DNA of 43,705 nucleotides from Mycoemilia scoparia (GCA_027575805.1 JANBPU010000135.1:1-43705), one strand, 5' to 3'; counted from the stretch's first letter, positions 30,501-40,237 are shown. Numbers and translations: made by a program. The notes: generated by a model from the sequence alone, not told the origin.

Positions 30501-33500
30501 CTATAGGAACAAGCCATGCTTCAAGAATGTCACTGGCAAATCTCAAATCGATAGGATCTGTGTTAGCCGATGAATCAGTGACATCAACATTTTCGGTTGA
30601 TGCTGTCTGTTCAGATGTTTCAATAGCTGCTTTCTGTGTAGCATCTGATACTATCCTCTCGACTTGGTTTTCAATAGATTGGCCAAATTGTTCTGGTGCA
30701 TTGTTATAAATAGCATCATGGACAGCTGAATGGGAAAGACCAAGACTCGAGGCAGCAGGAATTAGCCATTCACTAAGTATGTCATTATCTGTACGAATAC
30801 CACTAATATCAGTAGATACCCCAGAATTCTGAAGTATTGGGGTGCTAGTCTCAACGCTGCAATCCACAGTTTCTGCTATATCTTCTTGTTTAGACTTCAA
30901 TATCAACTCTTCAACCAAGTCATTGAACTTGGTTCCTAGCTCGGATGGCGACTCTGACTCAATATATGATTTAATTACATTTTCTGAGTCAATTCCTAAT
31001 GAAGAGAGAACAGGAGCTAGCCAGATAAGCATGATTTCCTGCTCTGTTCTCAAGTCAACCGGTTCTGTCAAGACTCCAGTTTCACTACTATATAGAGAAA
31101 CTGCCTTGAGCTGTTGGCCGGAACCAACATTTAGATCAGTGGCAATCAATTCGTCTTTAAAAGGGGGAGGTAAGACAGATACTCCAACAGATGAAAACTC
31201 GACCTTAGATGTCTCAGCGGATGCATCCTTGAATTCCAAATCTATTGTGGCAATACCCAAGTCATTGTAGTGCTTAGCATCTGTGCTTGTTTGGGAGTCA
31301 GCATATGCAATAGTAGCTAAGCAAGACCTCTCCGATAGCTCTGGGGTATCAGTTTGAACTGTCGAGTTATAGCTGTCAGCGTAAGCACTGACCATAGCAT
31401 CACTACTTTGTATAGAAGCCATAGACTCAGTAGCGTCAACCAGCATTTCAACAGTTTCAACTGGTGTGGCATACTCCTCATTATCAGTTTGCACTATAGC
31501 AGCACTATGCTGAATATCTGTGGTCTGAACACCAATGCTGGATTCTGAGCCTTCTCTTGTCAGGGATCTAGGTGTTCCACCAGATCTTCCACAATGCTTG
31601 CATTGAATACCTGATTTTATTGACTGGTTGCTCTTTCGACTTTTAAGATCAGACTGTTGTGAGAGCTCTTTATCAACGGCGCTTTGTATCTGCTGCTTTT
31701 GTCTATTTAAGTGCCCAAATAGGCTTGTGGGTTGAATAGGCACCATATTACGCTTCGAATCAAACCCAATTCCAGTGCCACGATTACGATCCACGATTGA
31801 TGGTCTCTTTGCCATTGGTCCAAACGGCGTTCCACCAATCTGCCCAAGCTCGAATGCAAGATTACTAGTACTTGGAGACGATGCCCCCACACCTGGCAAT
31901 GAGCTGCTGTGCTTCTTCTTCCGTGTTGGCGATGAGTGTCCAACAGATACAAGCTCTGAGGCCAGAGAGCCTCCAAATCCTGATGGAGAGGGCGAGGGCA
32001 GTGATGGGTCGTTGGATACAAGACTATTATGGCGAGTAAAGTCTCCACGAATATCAGGCATAGCTGGCCAAGAATCTTGGAGTGTTCTTGGCCTGGACCC
32101 ACCCATTGTCCATGCATGCTTGGGACTTTTTGCTGGTCTGCGAGTGCGTGGTGTCATATACTTGTTGCGCATCATTTGCTGTCTGAGCTGGTGACGGCGG
32201 ATCGCTGCAGCATCTTCATCTTCCATTTGTGCATCTGGCCCATTATCCGCAGGATCAGTATCCCATCCATCAGAATCATATTGCTTGACATCCCTGCTTA
32301 TTGTTTCCATAACTCTATTAGTGGGAAGATGGGTAGCAGGGGTAGCAAAGACATCTTCGCCAGACTCATCGGACTCTGTGTCAGTATGTTTCCTCTCTTC
32401 CTTTAAGACTCTAAGCGACTTAGCAGAGGGTGTGCTACCTGGCATAGTGTATGACATATCTTCCCTAGGTTTTTCAGAGTCATTGAGACTGGTTGTGCGG
32501 ACACGAAGGCTCTTCTTTGATGTACGACGTGGAGTTCCTTGTCTACTTTTGGACTGCAGTGGTGTTGTCTCCAAGTTGTTTCCAAACGATGCACCAAGAT
32601 TCTCACCAAACATAAATGATGAGTTGCTATTGCGGAGCTGCTCAATTTGCTCTTGGTATTCAGAATTCAAATTTCTCAATTCAAGCTTTTCATTCTTTTC
32701 ACGAAGCAATGCACCACGCGACCTATCAAGTTGGCGACGAAGGTTGGCATTATTTTGCTCTATCAAACGCAGTTGCTTTTCAAGATCCTTTATAGTGTTT
32801 TCTCTAGAGGCTTCGGCAAAAGAGCTCTTTCTCGTTAATTTTGGGCTGTTCTCCTTTTCAGTGCCATCATTGTCACTACCATCTTCATCTTGCTTTGGAG
32901 ATCTACTCCCTGATAAGTATTCATCGATATCTGCTTTAAACCCGGCTCTCTGCAGCTTCCCTTTTAGTTCGTTCCGCAGCTTAGCACCATTGTTTTCCAT
33001 ATCTGCCTTCTCGCGCTGAAGCTGGCTTATATTGCGACGGAAATTGGCTGTATCATGCTCGTATCTCGCTTTGACCTTTTCGACTTCACCAGCCAATTCT
33101 GATTCTTTATTCTCAAGCTGCTCAACTTGACTTTGAGCCTGAGCCAATTGTTTCTGAAGACGGTTGGACTCGTTCTGGTACTTGGCAACCGCAGACATCT
33201 GTTCCTCAAGCTTTTGTTCAAGGTTTTGTCTCTCACCATGAAGATTATAAAGGTCGGTGCTCATCTGCTCATTGAGCTCATTTGTACGCTTGAGTCGCTT
33301 GATTTCTACTTCCTGCCGCTTGCATCGCTCATCCATTTCCTTTCTAATCTTATCTGCTTCCTCCTCCTTTTCAGAAAGCTTTACCTGGAGATTTCGGGCC
33401 TGACTGAGCAACATACCGCCACTGTTTATGGTCCACATGAAATGAGACATAATTGTGTTCCATTCGTCCTCATCTTCAAGCTCAGTATCGTGATCATCAT

Positions 33501-35172
33501 TACCAGCCATATCTAATAATCTTCCAGAAAGTGCAGATGGGTGACGGGGGGTCACCAAGCTCTGGTGATTTGGGTGACCAAAAATGTCCGAATGATCTCC
33601 TGAGAACCCTATAGAACTGTTACGACCAGAACTCCAATGGAGATCTCCATCGCCAAGTGTTACTCGTCGATTTTCCTCTGGCTTCGCAAATGGATCGCCA
33701 CCATTACTACCACGAATCCTAGAGTCAAGAGTATCTGCTACTGCATTTGTTCTTCTACGACTAGGAGTCTGCATGGGAGGCAAAACACGCGAGCTCAGTT
33801 TTGGACTAAGACTGTTTTCCTGGAAAGTCCGAAAGTACAGCTTATTTTCCTCGACTTCCTTCTTGAAAAGGTCGAATCTCTCTAGTGCCTCGAGCATACG
33901 CTTAGTCCTCCTATTTGTTTCAGGCGAAAGAGGCCGTAGTAGATCATCGTTTTCTGGACTGGCATTATCACTTGGCTTCTCAACATCCTTGTCACCAATT
34001 GTCTTTTCGACCCTTGGGGATTTTCCTGCTGTACGTGACAATGGAGAGGCTGGTGTGCGGGAGGCAACGTGTTTTCTTAGTCTGTGTATTTCACCATCCT
34101 TGCTACGCAACTGTGACTGTAATGAAGCTATTGTGTTTAGCAATGCTTGCTGAACGCTGTCTGGTAGCGGGTCGTTTGTATACCCCATTATTTCCGACAG
34201 GCTGGCATCAATCTCATCCCCATCAGGTGAATCGTATGCTCTGTGTTTGTTTTTGGTGAATTTGGGCTGTGAGGACTTTCTCTGGCGATTTGGACTCTTT
34301 GTTGAAACATCAATACCAAGACCAGTGGAAGATGATGATGTGTTAGTACGCTGGCGGCGGTGTTGATGCTTGTTATCTCGACTACCATCTTTGCCTACTC
34401 CACCACCTCCTCCTCCTCCTGAGGGATTCGATTTCGATCTTCCCATATCAATTGTTTTGGCATCATTGACATCCAACCCCGTGACATCGCTTTTCCCTTT
34501 TGAGTGAGATATTCTGTGAAGTGGTGTTTCTAGTAGCTTGGCATCAGCAGTGGATGGGAGTGATGCTGCTCCACCAAATGATTCATTGTCACCATCATCT
34601 CTTTCGGCCGACCCAGGTGTCGATGACAATGGGGGAAGAGGAGGCAGTGAGGGAGATGATCCAGAAGGCGTAGTGCGGTGCTTGGTAAGACCTGAAGCTG
34701 ATATTTGAGTAACTGAGCGTGGTGTTGTGCGTCCAGATGCTGAGCCAAAGCCAATAGCACGAGAAAAACCAGTTGACCCACTAGCACTTAATCTCCGATT
34801 GCTCTTGTAAGGACTAGGGGACATGCCCCTTTGTGGTGTGGTGCCCTTCATACTTGTGCGAAGTCCTTCAGCAGAAAGTGGCCTACTTAACCTCTGTTGC
34901 TGGCGGCTTGGTGAGCGAGGGACATATGGGGTATGGCTGGCTGCTTCCTCGGCCTTGCGTGCATATTTCAATTGGCATGCCTGGCACCTTTGTATGTGGC
35001 TTGAAATGAACTCTGGTTTACTAGTTTGGAGACAGGGCAAAGCTGTCTGTGGCGAACTAGCCGTCGTACTGGGCCCAAAGCTTTCAGTCCTGGGTCTATT
35101 CCCAGAAGCACCAGCAGTTACAATGCTTGGCTTCTGTTTCAAATCCTGATTGGAACCTTCCCGTGAGCTCAT
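27541..35172 (-). CDS. NUM1: Num1/ApsA/Mcp5-like cortical anchor with C-terminal PH domain
   Basis: This 2,543-residue protein matches the fungal Num1/ApsA/Mcp5 family. Those proteins sit under the plasma membrane and anchor dynein and mitochondria, so positioning nuclei and mitochondria; the role here follows from the family. The N-terminal 560 residues are Ser/Pro-rich and basic. Coiled coils span about 570-757 and 786-857. A long acidic Ser/Thr region follows, with repeated V-x-T-D motifs (about 1215-1830). It also holds three repeats of the form DIL-x2-WL-x-P-x2-SSLG near 1374, 1462 and 1545. The PH domain (Mcp5_PH type) is near 2130-2260, beginning MVGSFMWKYTSSS and containing LRYFWIHPYAKMLNW. 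A basic tail ends WLRWFGQ. Isolated CxxC pairs occur near residues 61, 1191 and 1881. The start is the ATG at 35172 (MSSREGS). No intron is needed over 7.6 kb. Confident family call from the PH domain. Confidence 0.88.
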   Translation of the reverse strand: MSSREGSNQDLKQKPSIVTAGASGNRPRTESFGPSTTASSPQTALPCLQTSKPEFISSHIQRCQACQLKYARKAEEAASHTPYVPRSPSRQQQRLSRPLSAEGLRTSMKGTTPQRGMSPSPYKSNRRLSASGSTGFSRAIGFGSASGRTTPRSVTQISASGLTKHRTTPSGSSPSLPPLPPLSSTPGSAERDDGDNESFGGAASLPSTADAKLLETPLHRISHSKGKSDVTGLDVNDAKTIDMGRSKSNPSGGGGGGGVGKDGSRDNKHQHRRQRTNTSSSSTGLGIDVSTKSPNRQRKSSQPKFTKNKHRAYDSPDGDEIDASLSEIMGYTNDPLPDSVQQALLNTIASLQSQLRSKDGEIHRLRKHVASRTPASPLSRTAGKSPRVEKTIGDKDVEKPSDNASPENDDLLRPLSPETNRRTKRMLEALERFDLFKKEVEENKLYFRTFQENSLSPKLSSRVLPPMQTPSRRRTNAVADTLDSRIRGSNGGDPFAKPEENRRVTLGDGDLHWSSGRNSSIGFSGDHSDIFGHPNHQSLVTPRHPSALSGRLLDMAGNDDHDTELEDEDEWNTIMSHFMWTINSGGMLLSQARNLQVKLSEKEEEADKIRKEMDERCKRQEVEIKRLKRTNELNEQMSTDLYNLHGERQNLEQKLEEQMSAVAKYQNESNRLQKQLAQAQSQVEQLENKESELAGEVEKVKARYEHDTANFRRNISQLQREKADMENNGAKLRNELKGKLQRAGFKADIDEYLSGSRSPKQDEDGSDNDGTEKENSPKLTRKSSFAEASRENTIKDLEKQLRLIEQNNANLRRQLDRSRGALLREKNEKLELRNLNSEYQEQIEQLRNSNSSFMFGENLGASFGNNLETTPLQSKSRQGTPRRTSKKSLRVRTTSLNDSEKPREDMSYTMPGSTPSAKSLRVLKEERKHTDTESDESGEDVFATPATHLPTNRVMETISRDVKQYDSDGWDTDPADNGPDAQMEDEDAAAIRRHQLRQQMMRNKYMTPRTRRPAKSPKHAWTMGGSRPRTLQDSWPAMPDIRGDFTRHNSLVSNDPSLPSPSPSGFGGSLASELVSVGHSSPTRKKKHSSSLPGVGASSPSTSNLAFELGQIGGTPFGPMAKRPSIVDRNRGTGIGFDSKRNMVPIQPTSLFGHLNRQKQQIQSAVDKELSQQSDLKSRKSNQSIKSGIQCKHCGRSGGTPRSLTREGSESSIGVQTTDIQHSAAIVQTDNEEYATPVETVEMLVDATESMASIQSSDAMVSAYADSYNSTVQTDTPELSERSCLATIAYADSQTSTDAKHYNDLGIATIDLEFKDASAETSKVEFSSVGVSVLPPPFKDELIATDLNVGSGQQLKAVSLYSSETGVLTEPVDLRTEQEIMLIWLAPVLSSLGIDSENVIKSYIESESPSELGTKFNDLVEELILKSKQEDIAETVDCSVETSTPILQNSGVSTDISGIRTDNDILSEWLIPAASSLGLSHSAVHDAIYNNAPEQFGQSIENQVERIVSDATQKAAIETSEQTASTENVDVTDSSANTDPIDLRFASDILEAWLVPIVSSLGISEATYRPLLLNESPEDLKDHVDEHMRSLNNTSESKNANEATEQLDTRSSTPSLITSDTSVSTDSVDFTDAIVEVLPIPEQKPQTEDQWSSTDKFTLHRYPAVDMGVNTAPLPTMSEAVVHVINLKERVSEAVDVGLSTEPVTTCEKFTDANLPINTSDISIDAKPETTEKGEGIQGPETYSISLSTDEVFTETKCIFVSAELREAEIDATEKTELQSVSVTTDETMYMDNYAEAVAPTTSIAASTDAENKAPYTNSHVQTDVMPKVSETSVQTIETEKSFNVEAAILGNLEDNGKPKESGAIASVDSRVEDVKPKAYICSVCNSKAGDDQAPPVQDNDPDSIEDRNILADADDSKEEHGIRFTETPTDDLQLTPKSNRQRRSPKKSYGTTMHLQSYPSASAIHHNSLMARLSSSNFHDPYLQSQAGQKSPLSKHKRLPTPARLHPISPFTVSEPGKMTENTSTSSSHLQRSDTPDVIISQPTHTEKNTDEDQLDTVGRQAPQVEIRSDAEDYNSDEEGFIASGPQQGNRQGQNQGQVQSRTSGQESYGRPSVSTSGRNLRQPDPIVIQAIAKTMVGSFMWKYTSSSILSPNASKEKKHLRYFWIHPYAKMLNWNKHPPSGNLSLSTRMRSQGSRSVFIRSIRIVADYQTAHINDAPTYSIIVQTNSREIKIKATNQFDHDQWYIAMSYLQNRPVVTSHGYYNPMTRVSIVSSQLEDNDDLSQGTSMSRSDQLASTSSQGASPPRPTRRFGPLVVNRSGIRSSSQDLPPPHPQHTLITSHSHQPVLEVSPQKRSIEKSAGVNTVQGSSLAPTPPPNPQHVRGSSNGSSVSFSTGPQKPNDSTPNSHHRITSTIFRYPSKYSSSQASNVDGRIASPPQPPPSGVFSDSEENYRTRPAHKTDSTTRRVRKVLSGSMMKALGTIRDSTTNVQRTSSDAVLHNPNPQFPSNENKNTDDNFTRTRLSAEETNVVSSKRSWLRWFGQ

Positions 35173-35855
35173 TACTGTGTAATTCCGTTAAACCAAGGAA
35201 TGGCTTAACAACGAGAGCGGGAGAAAATAAAATAAAAAAGTAAAAATAAAGCTATATATTAAGAGATTGTTGAAAAAAGATGAGTGAGAGTATAAGAGAA
35301 GAGGAGGAGGAAACTTAAAAGGGTACAGAGCAATGTGCATAAGCCTCAACAATTCTTTACTAGCATTGTTATGATAGAATCTTGATAAAAAGTAAACACA
35401 GACAGGCCAACTCACTCATTATTGCCACTCAGAATTGAAAATTCACCCATAAGCCGTATGTTTTTTGCAGGGGCTTTGCTGAGTATAACACACCGATGTT
35501 CCAAGAATAGTTCTTGTTTCCTTTTAGAGGACGTTTTGTCAAATGACAACAAAAGAATGGTGAATGAATAGCACTTCAAAGGCAGCAACTGACATGCAAA
35601 GCAAAGAAATTTTAGAAAGTATGTCCTTGTTATACATACATGTACATTGATTTATAGAAAGCCTTTACTGCTGAATTTGTAAAGCTATAGTGATGATATC
35701 AATAAATCAAGCACGCCCATCAATAGCAAGTAGCAATGATACCCATTAGCACTGATGCTGAGACATTTACAAAAGTTGCTTGCGTGTATTTGCCGAATAA
35801 ACAAACACAGGTGTAGTTATCACTGACCAAAAAAACAAAAGTAGTTTTATAAAAC
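35173..35855. other. Intergenic: Num1-like promoter side and pyrophosphatase 3' flank
   Basis: Both neighbouring genes lie on the minus strand, so this is the upstream region of the Num1-like gene and the 3' end of the pyrophosphatase. The first 150 bases are purine-rich on the plus strand, i.e. a pyrimidine-rich leader for the Num1-like gene. No element or RNA seen. Confidence 0.5.
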
Positions 35856-37236
35856 TTAGATCTTAGGAGCAGCAACGTAGTACCACTTGTGCAAACTCTG
35901 ATCAATGACAGGAGGAGTGAAGACAGTGGGTTCGAGTCCGGTTTCCTGGAAGGCAACCTTGATGGCATCCTCGACATAGTTGGGAGAGTCGGTGACGGTG
36001 GCGTTGTAGGTGGCAACCTTGGATTCGGCCTCACCGCTGATGAGCTTTCTCCAGGCTTCGTGGGTCTGCTTGATGATTTCGTGGGCATAAGCACTGTTCT
36101 TGGCCTCGCCGTTGAAAGCGAACTGGTTCTCGGGCTTACCGTCGGGCATTTTGTAGATGCGGAACCACTCGTTGGTGGCAGACACAAGACCAGGGCAGTA
36201 TTTCTCAACATCATCGATGTCGTTGAGCTTGCTGGCCAATGGGTCGTTGACATCAATGGCAATGACCTTCCAGTCGGTCTCGCCCTCATCGATCAAGGCC
36301 ATGATACCAAGAGCCTTGACCTGCTTGATCTGGCCAGTATAACCAATCTCTTCACCGATCTCGCAAACGTCAATAGGATCGTTGTCACCATTACAGTTGG
36401 TGTCAGCATCACGATGGTTAGGATCTTCCCAGGTCTGGGGAATAGCACCGTAGTTCCAGATGTATCCGTGGTGAGGGAATGGGTTGCGGACATAGCGGAG
36501 CTTGCCTTTCTTTGTGTCTTGAGTGATGGGGTTGAATGGAAGGTCTTTGTTGATCTACAAAAGTTTGAGCATAGATAAAGGGAATTTAGAGAATACTGCT
36601 TATTGCGTTGGTTCTAAATTCGCAATTTAGCCTTACCTCCATCTTGGCGTTGGTCCAGCGGGGAACTTCAACTACCATGTTGAAAATCTTGTCATCGCTA
36701 CCGGGATGAAGAGGAATGTCGTGGAAGAAGGAGATTGGCTTCTCGTTAGTCTCTAAATTTCCAAGGGTTTATAGATTTATTTGTCAGTTGGGTTTCTGTC
36801 TTATTAAAAACGGGTTGTTATGTTATGCAGTGACAATGCCACAGTCATAATGATATAAGTCGCACTTTTGAATCAGGCAGCTTATATTTACGCATATATA
36901 TATGTGTATGTGGCTGAAGGAAGAGAGCTAGCAGGTCATGCTAAGAGCTCATTAAATAAAATAAGACCACTTACTAGCAAAAACCTTGTATTCAAGAGTA
37001 TCAGGCTTAGCAACGGTGTAGAGAGTAGTGTCAACCATTTTAGATTTAGGTATACCAGAACAAGTATTAGTAGTAGAAGAAAAGGAACGAAGAAAAGAAA
37101 GTTGAGTAACGCACCGGTTGGAGCGATAGAGCTTAAATACAACACCACAGCCAGTAGCAGATACTAAAGACCGACATGAGGCAGTTTTAATAGCAGCAGA
37201 TCGGGCACCCACAGCAAAAGATACACAGCAAAGCAT
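35856..37236 (-). CDS. IPP1: Inorganic pyrophosphatase (family I), likely with mitochondrial and cytosolic forms
   Basis: It hydrolyses pyrophosphate to two phosphates, pulling biosynthetic reactions forward. Exons in transcript order are 37236-36975, 36752-36637 and 36554-35856, with introns of 222 and 82 bp (donors GTAAGT and GTAAGG). The long form has 358 residues; from the internal ATG at 37038 (context AAAATGG) it has 292, the usual length of the cytosolic enzyme. Family signatures are [49 protein letters not shown], the metal-binding [18 protein letters not shown] and [13 protein letters not shown]. The upstream 66 residues are in frame, have nine Lys/Arg and no Asp/Glu, and include [11 protein letters not shown], which looks like a mitochondrial presequence and cleavage zone. 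Leaky scanning or two transcript starts could yield both forms. The enzyme call is certain; dual targeting is inferred. Confidence 0.95.
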
Positions 37237-37694
37237 ACTATAAAATAGATCAGGACTAAATCACAAGTTGTGGAATCGGTATTGCGCAATCGACTTTGTT
37301 TTCTTGTTCTTGCCTGCTCCCTTTTCATTAGTATAAGCCCATTTGTTGAATCATTCGCTTGATAAGGGCTATCACAAAGAGAGCACAATCTGTGTTGTAG
37401 CCAGTGAGTGAGAGCATGTTTGCATGTACCTGTTATCAAAGTCCTTTTAGTGGACTGTGATGGAAACGAAGACTGTAGATTTGTGAGATTGTGCGCGTCC
37501 ATGTACGTGTGAGCATGGGTTTGCGAGTTATTATTCCTTTCCTATTGGCCTTTAATTTGCTCTGTGCTCAGGCAATAATTCTTGATCTGGAACTTTCTAT
37601 ACGCCTAAGTAATGCGTATATAAATTCCAAAAACTGAAGCATCAGCCTATACATATTTATATCTTAAACATCAGTACGAGTATGTATTTGGTAA

Positions 37695-37820
37695 GTTTTC
37701 ACTAGTGATCGAATCTATGTTAGGCAGAGATGGACCCATGTCAGATTTTGGTCCAATCATGAGCCATTTGGTATGCAACTCTTGGGGACCCATTGTTTCT
37801 GCCTAAAGCCTTGTGAACTT
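37695..37820 (-). mobile_element. Family-2 miniature element
   Basis: Starts TTTTCACTAGTGATCGAATC and ends CTGCCTAAAGCCTTGTGAAC. The internal TTTTGGTCCAATCATGAGCC and GCAACTCTTGGGGACCCA match the other copies. It shares GATCGAATC at its end with the 42114 copy, so these two are a sub-group. It ends about 5 bp before a family-1 element. Confidence 0.75.
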
Positions 37821-37824
37821 TAAC

Positions 37825-37932
37825 CATGTGAGTAATAATTTTTGTGGGATGAATATGTATAGGGGCAATCATGGCCAAATGGATGTCCAGTTTTACTAGC
37901 AAGCATTCACCCTTCAAAAATATTGATCCATT
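37825..37932 (+). mobile_element. Family-1 miniature inverted-repeat element
   Basis: Starts CATGTGAGTAATAATTTTTG and ends CACCCTTCAAAAATATTGAT. The interior in forward orientation has TATAGGGGCAATCATGGCC and GGATGTCCAGTTTTACTAGC; the GGTGGCC part is missing. About 108 bp. Confidence 0.75.
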
Positions 37933-38441
37933 GGCATTATTCTTATTAGATATAATTAGATTAGTTTTTCACAATTAATAGTCGGAAAAAGGTTTAACTT
38001 GAACGTTCACCCGAATTTACTTGAAAGAATCTTAATGTGACTGTAATCATGTGCACATATACCTACATAGTCGCCTATACACTTAGCTCTCCTAATATAG
38101 TCTATAGCGCCATTGTAAATTCAAATTGTAATACATCCATACATTGGTAAATATGTCATCTTGCCTTCCATGTGAGTAAGGTGTTACTTTGTTTGATAGT
38201 CAGCTAGTTGGCATCTACTATAGCATACTTGTAGTGGCAGATACAAATTATTTCTTTGACTTTATATTTTTCTCACTGAATGTATTATTTGACTCTTTAA
38301 AGTTAGAATAGCTTAGACAATATCTCTAGTCTCTGAGTACTGTACTATTCTTTTGTTTTTCTTTTCATATTTTCGTGATATGTATCATCGGGTTTATTAA
38401 AGGGAGCTGGTGTAATCGCACATAGATTTTTGTTTCTAGAA

Positions 38442-40175
38442 ATGTTTGATCTTTCTTATTTCTATACCTCTGGGCAGGTGAGCCATTGTCATTAACCATA
38501 TCCAAATAGATGTGTGCATAAAAGAACAGCCAGGAAAATACTGGATATTAATGCCTTTGATATTTTATACCTATAGGCTGTGATAGAGATAATATTCGTT
38601 GCATTACCAGGATACTATTTTACAAAGAATGGTGCCTTGAGCCAAGCGTCGAACAGAGATATATCATCCTTAAACCTCAATGTTCTTACCCCATGTCTAT
38701 TATTTACCAAGATTGTTCAAAATGCTGATATGGCTATGATGCTGAGGCTGTGGATAGAACCATTAGCGTATATCTTATACACGTTGGTTGGTTTGGGATT
38801 TGCCTGGTCTTCAGCCAAATTGTTTAGGTTGAACAGTTTATACAGTCGACTTGTCGAAGTTTCGGTTATGTTTACTAACTGCAACACTCTCCCATATGCC
38901 TTAATATACAGTATCGCTACCAGCCCAAGTTCGGGTTTCTTGCTGAGGGATGACGATGATACTCCAGAAGAGCTGGGGATGAGAGGAATTACTTATGCTG
39001 TAATATTTGGTTTGGCCAACAATATCGCGAGGTTCAGTTTGGGTACGGTGTGGTTTCAATCGTTTTCAACCTCCCCAGCATCAGGGCTATTGAACCCTTC
39101 GATCAGAGAGGTCAGCACAACAGCACCAACAGAATCCTCGTGTCTTTTGGGTTACAGAGTGGATCCTATATCGACATCACTATCTGTGGAAAGAGAGGTT
39201 GGCCAGATTCATGAACGACCAAATTCTCAATCACATATTTACGACTGCCTTCCAGTTCCTGGCTCTTCAATAGCAAAGCGTATAAATGGCATCATCAAAG
39301 TACTGCTTTCACCACCAATTTTCAGTTTACTTCTTGGGGTAGCCATTATTGCTATTCCTCCAGCTCAACACTTTATTAGGGACCGCTCATCACCCTTTCA
39401 TTCATTGTGGTCGGCGTTGGAAATGATGGGCGATACAGCCATTCCTGTAACTATCATTACTCTTGGTGCTCAGCTTGGTTTACCCGTCAGCGAAACGAAC
39501 TGCAGAGTTGGCAGCAATGATGGAGGCCATGAAGAGGACCATGCATATCAGTCAGTTAGTATTACGTCCACAGCTGCCAACAATACTGCTTCTAACCAAA
39601 CCAATACCTCTAGAGCTTGTTCACAAGGTAATAGCAGCCATCAGGGTACTAAAGGGCCCTCTATTAATAACACAAACGATCAAATACTATTAGGCATATC
39701 ACAGCAACCAATACATCTTCCAGAATCTCATCGTCAACAATCTACTACCAAGACAAAGAAAACTACTGGCATTACTACCGCTTCTATCACCAGTGCCAGT
39801 AGCACCACCACAACCACCACCAGCAAATTATCTGTATCAAAACGGGGCAGAAAGGTTGGAATAGCCTTGGTAATGGCTGGTAGATATCTGGTAGTTCCAG
39901 CGTTTGCCATACTGTGCCTTTTATTGATGAAGAGTTTATGGCCCACTTCGACCATACTTGTTCAATTTTCCAGCGACCCAATTTTACTATTAGTGCTTTT
40001 GATTCTGGGCGCCTGTCCACCGTCTATTAACTTAATTATGATAACCCAAGAGCTAAGCATCCTGGAATTGGAGTCAGCAGAAATTTTGATGTGGTCGTAT
40101 TTGAGTTCCACGGTTATCCTAGCCATCGAGATGTCCGGGTTCTTGTGGTTGACTCGTGAAATAACAGGTCGGTAA
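38442..40175 (+). CDS. Membrane transport protein of the PIN-like / auxin efflux carrier family
   Basis: A predicted 544-residue transporter of the family that includes plant PIN/PILS and yeast Ecm3. Fungal members have no settled substrate, so I give none. Coding sequence is join(38442-38477, 38577-40175): a 12-codon first exon (MFDLSYFYTSGQ), a 99-bp intron (donor GTGAGC, acceptor CTATAG) and the main exon starting AVIEIIFVALPGYYFTKNG. The first ~170 residues form five helices and contain VMFTNCNTLPYALIYS, the equivalent of the family's GNxxNLP motif. A hydrophilic Ser/Thr-rich loop fills about residues 180-440, broken by the membrane stretch LSPPIFSLLLGVAIIAIPP and GDTAIPVTIITLGAQLG. The C-terminus carries CPPSINLIMITQE and two more helices. 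Because the first exon is so short, its ATG is inferred from splice phase and family fit. Confidence 0.88.
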
Positions 40176-40237
40176 AGGTAAAGCCGACGACCGCAATGCT
40201 AACAGAGAAATTTGGCTTTTATTGACTTTAATATTTT

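Larger units (their letters stand above)
37237..38441. other. Divergent intergenic region between pyrophosphatase and PIN-like carrier genes
   Basis: It contains both promoters, a family-2 element (37695-37820) immediately followed by a family-1 element (37825-37932), and AT-rich DNA. A minus-strand frame (37502-37164) overlaps the pyrophosphatase leader and has no recognisable content. Confidence 0.5.

Noticed and set aside
35720..36578. Long frames on both strands over the pyrophosphatase gene (up to 229 codons on the plus strand)
   Set aside because: The minus-strand frame from 36554 to 35856 encodes a canonical pyrophosphatase; the others are shadows caused by its biased codon use.
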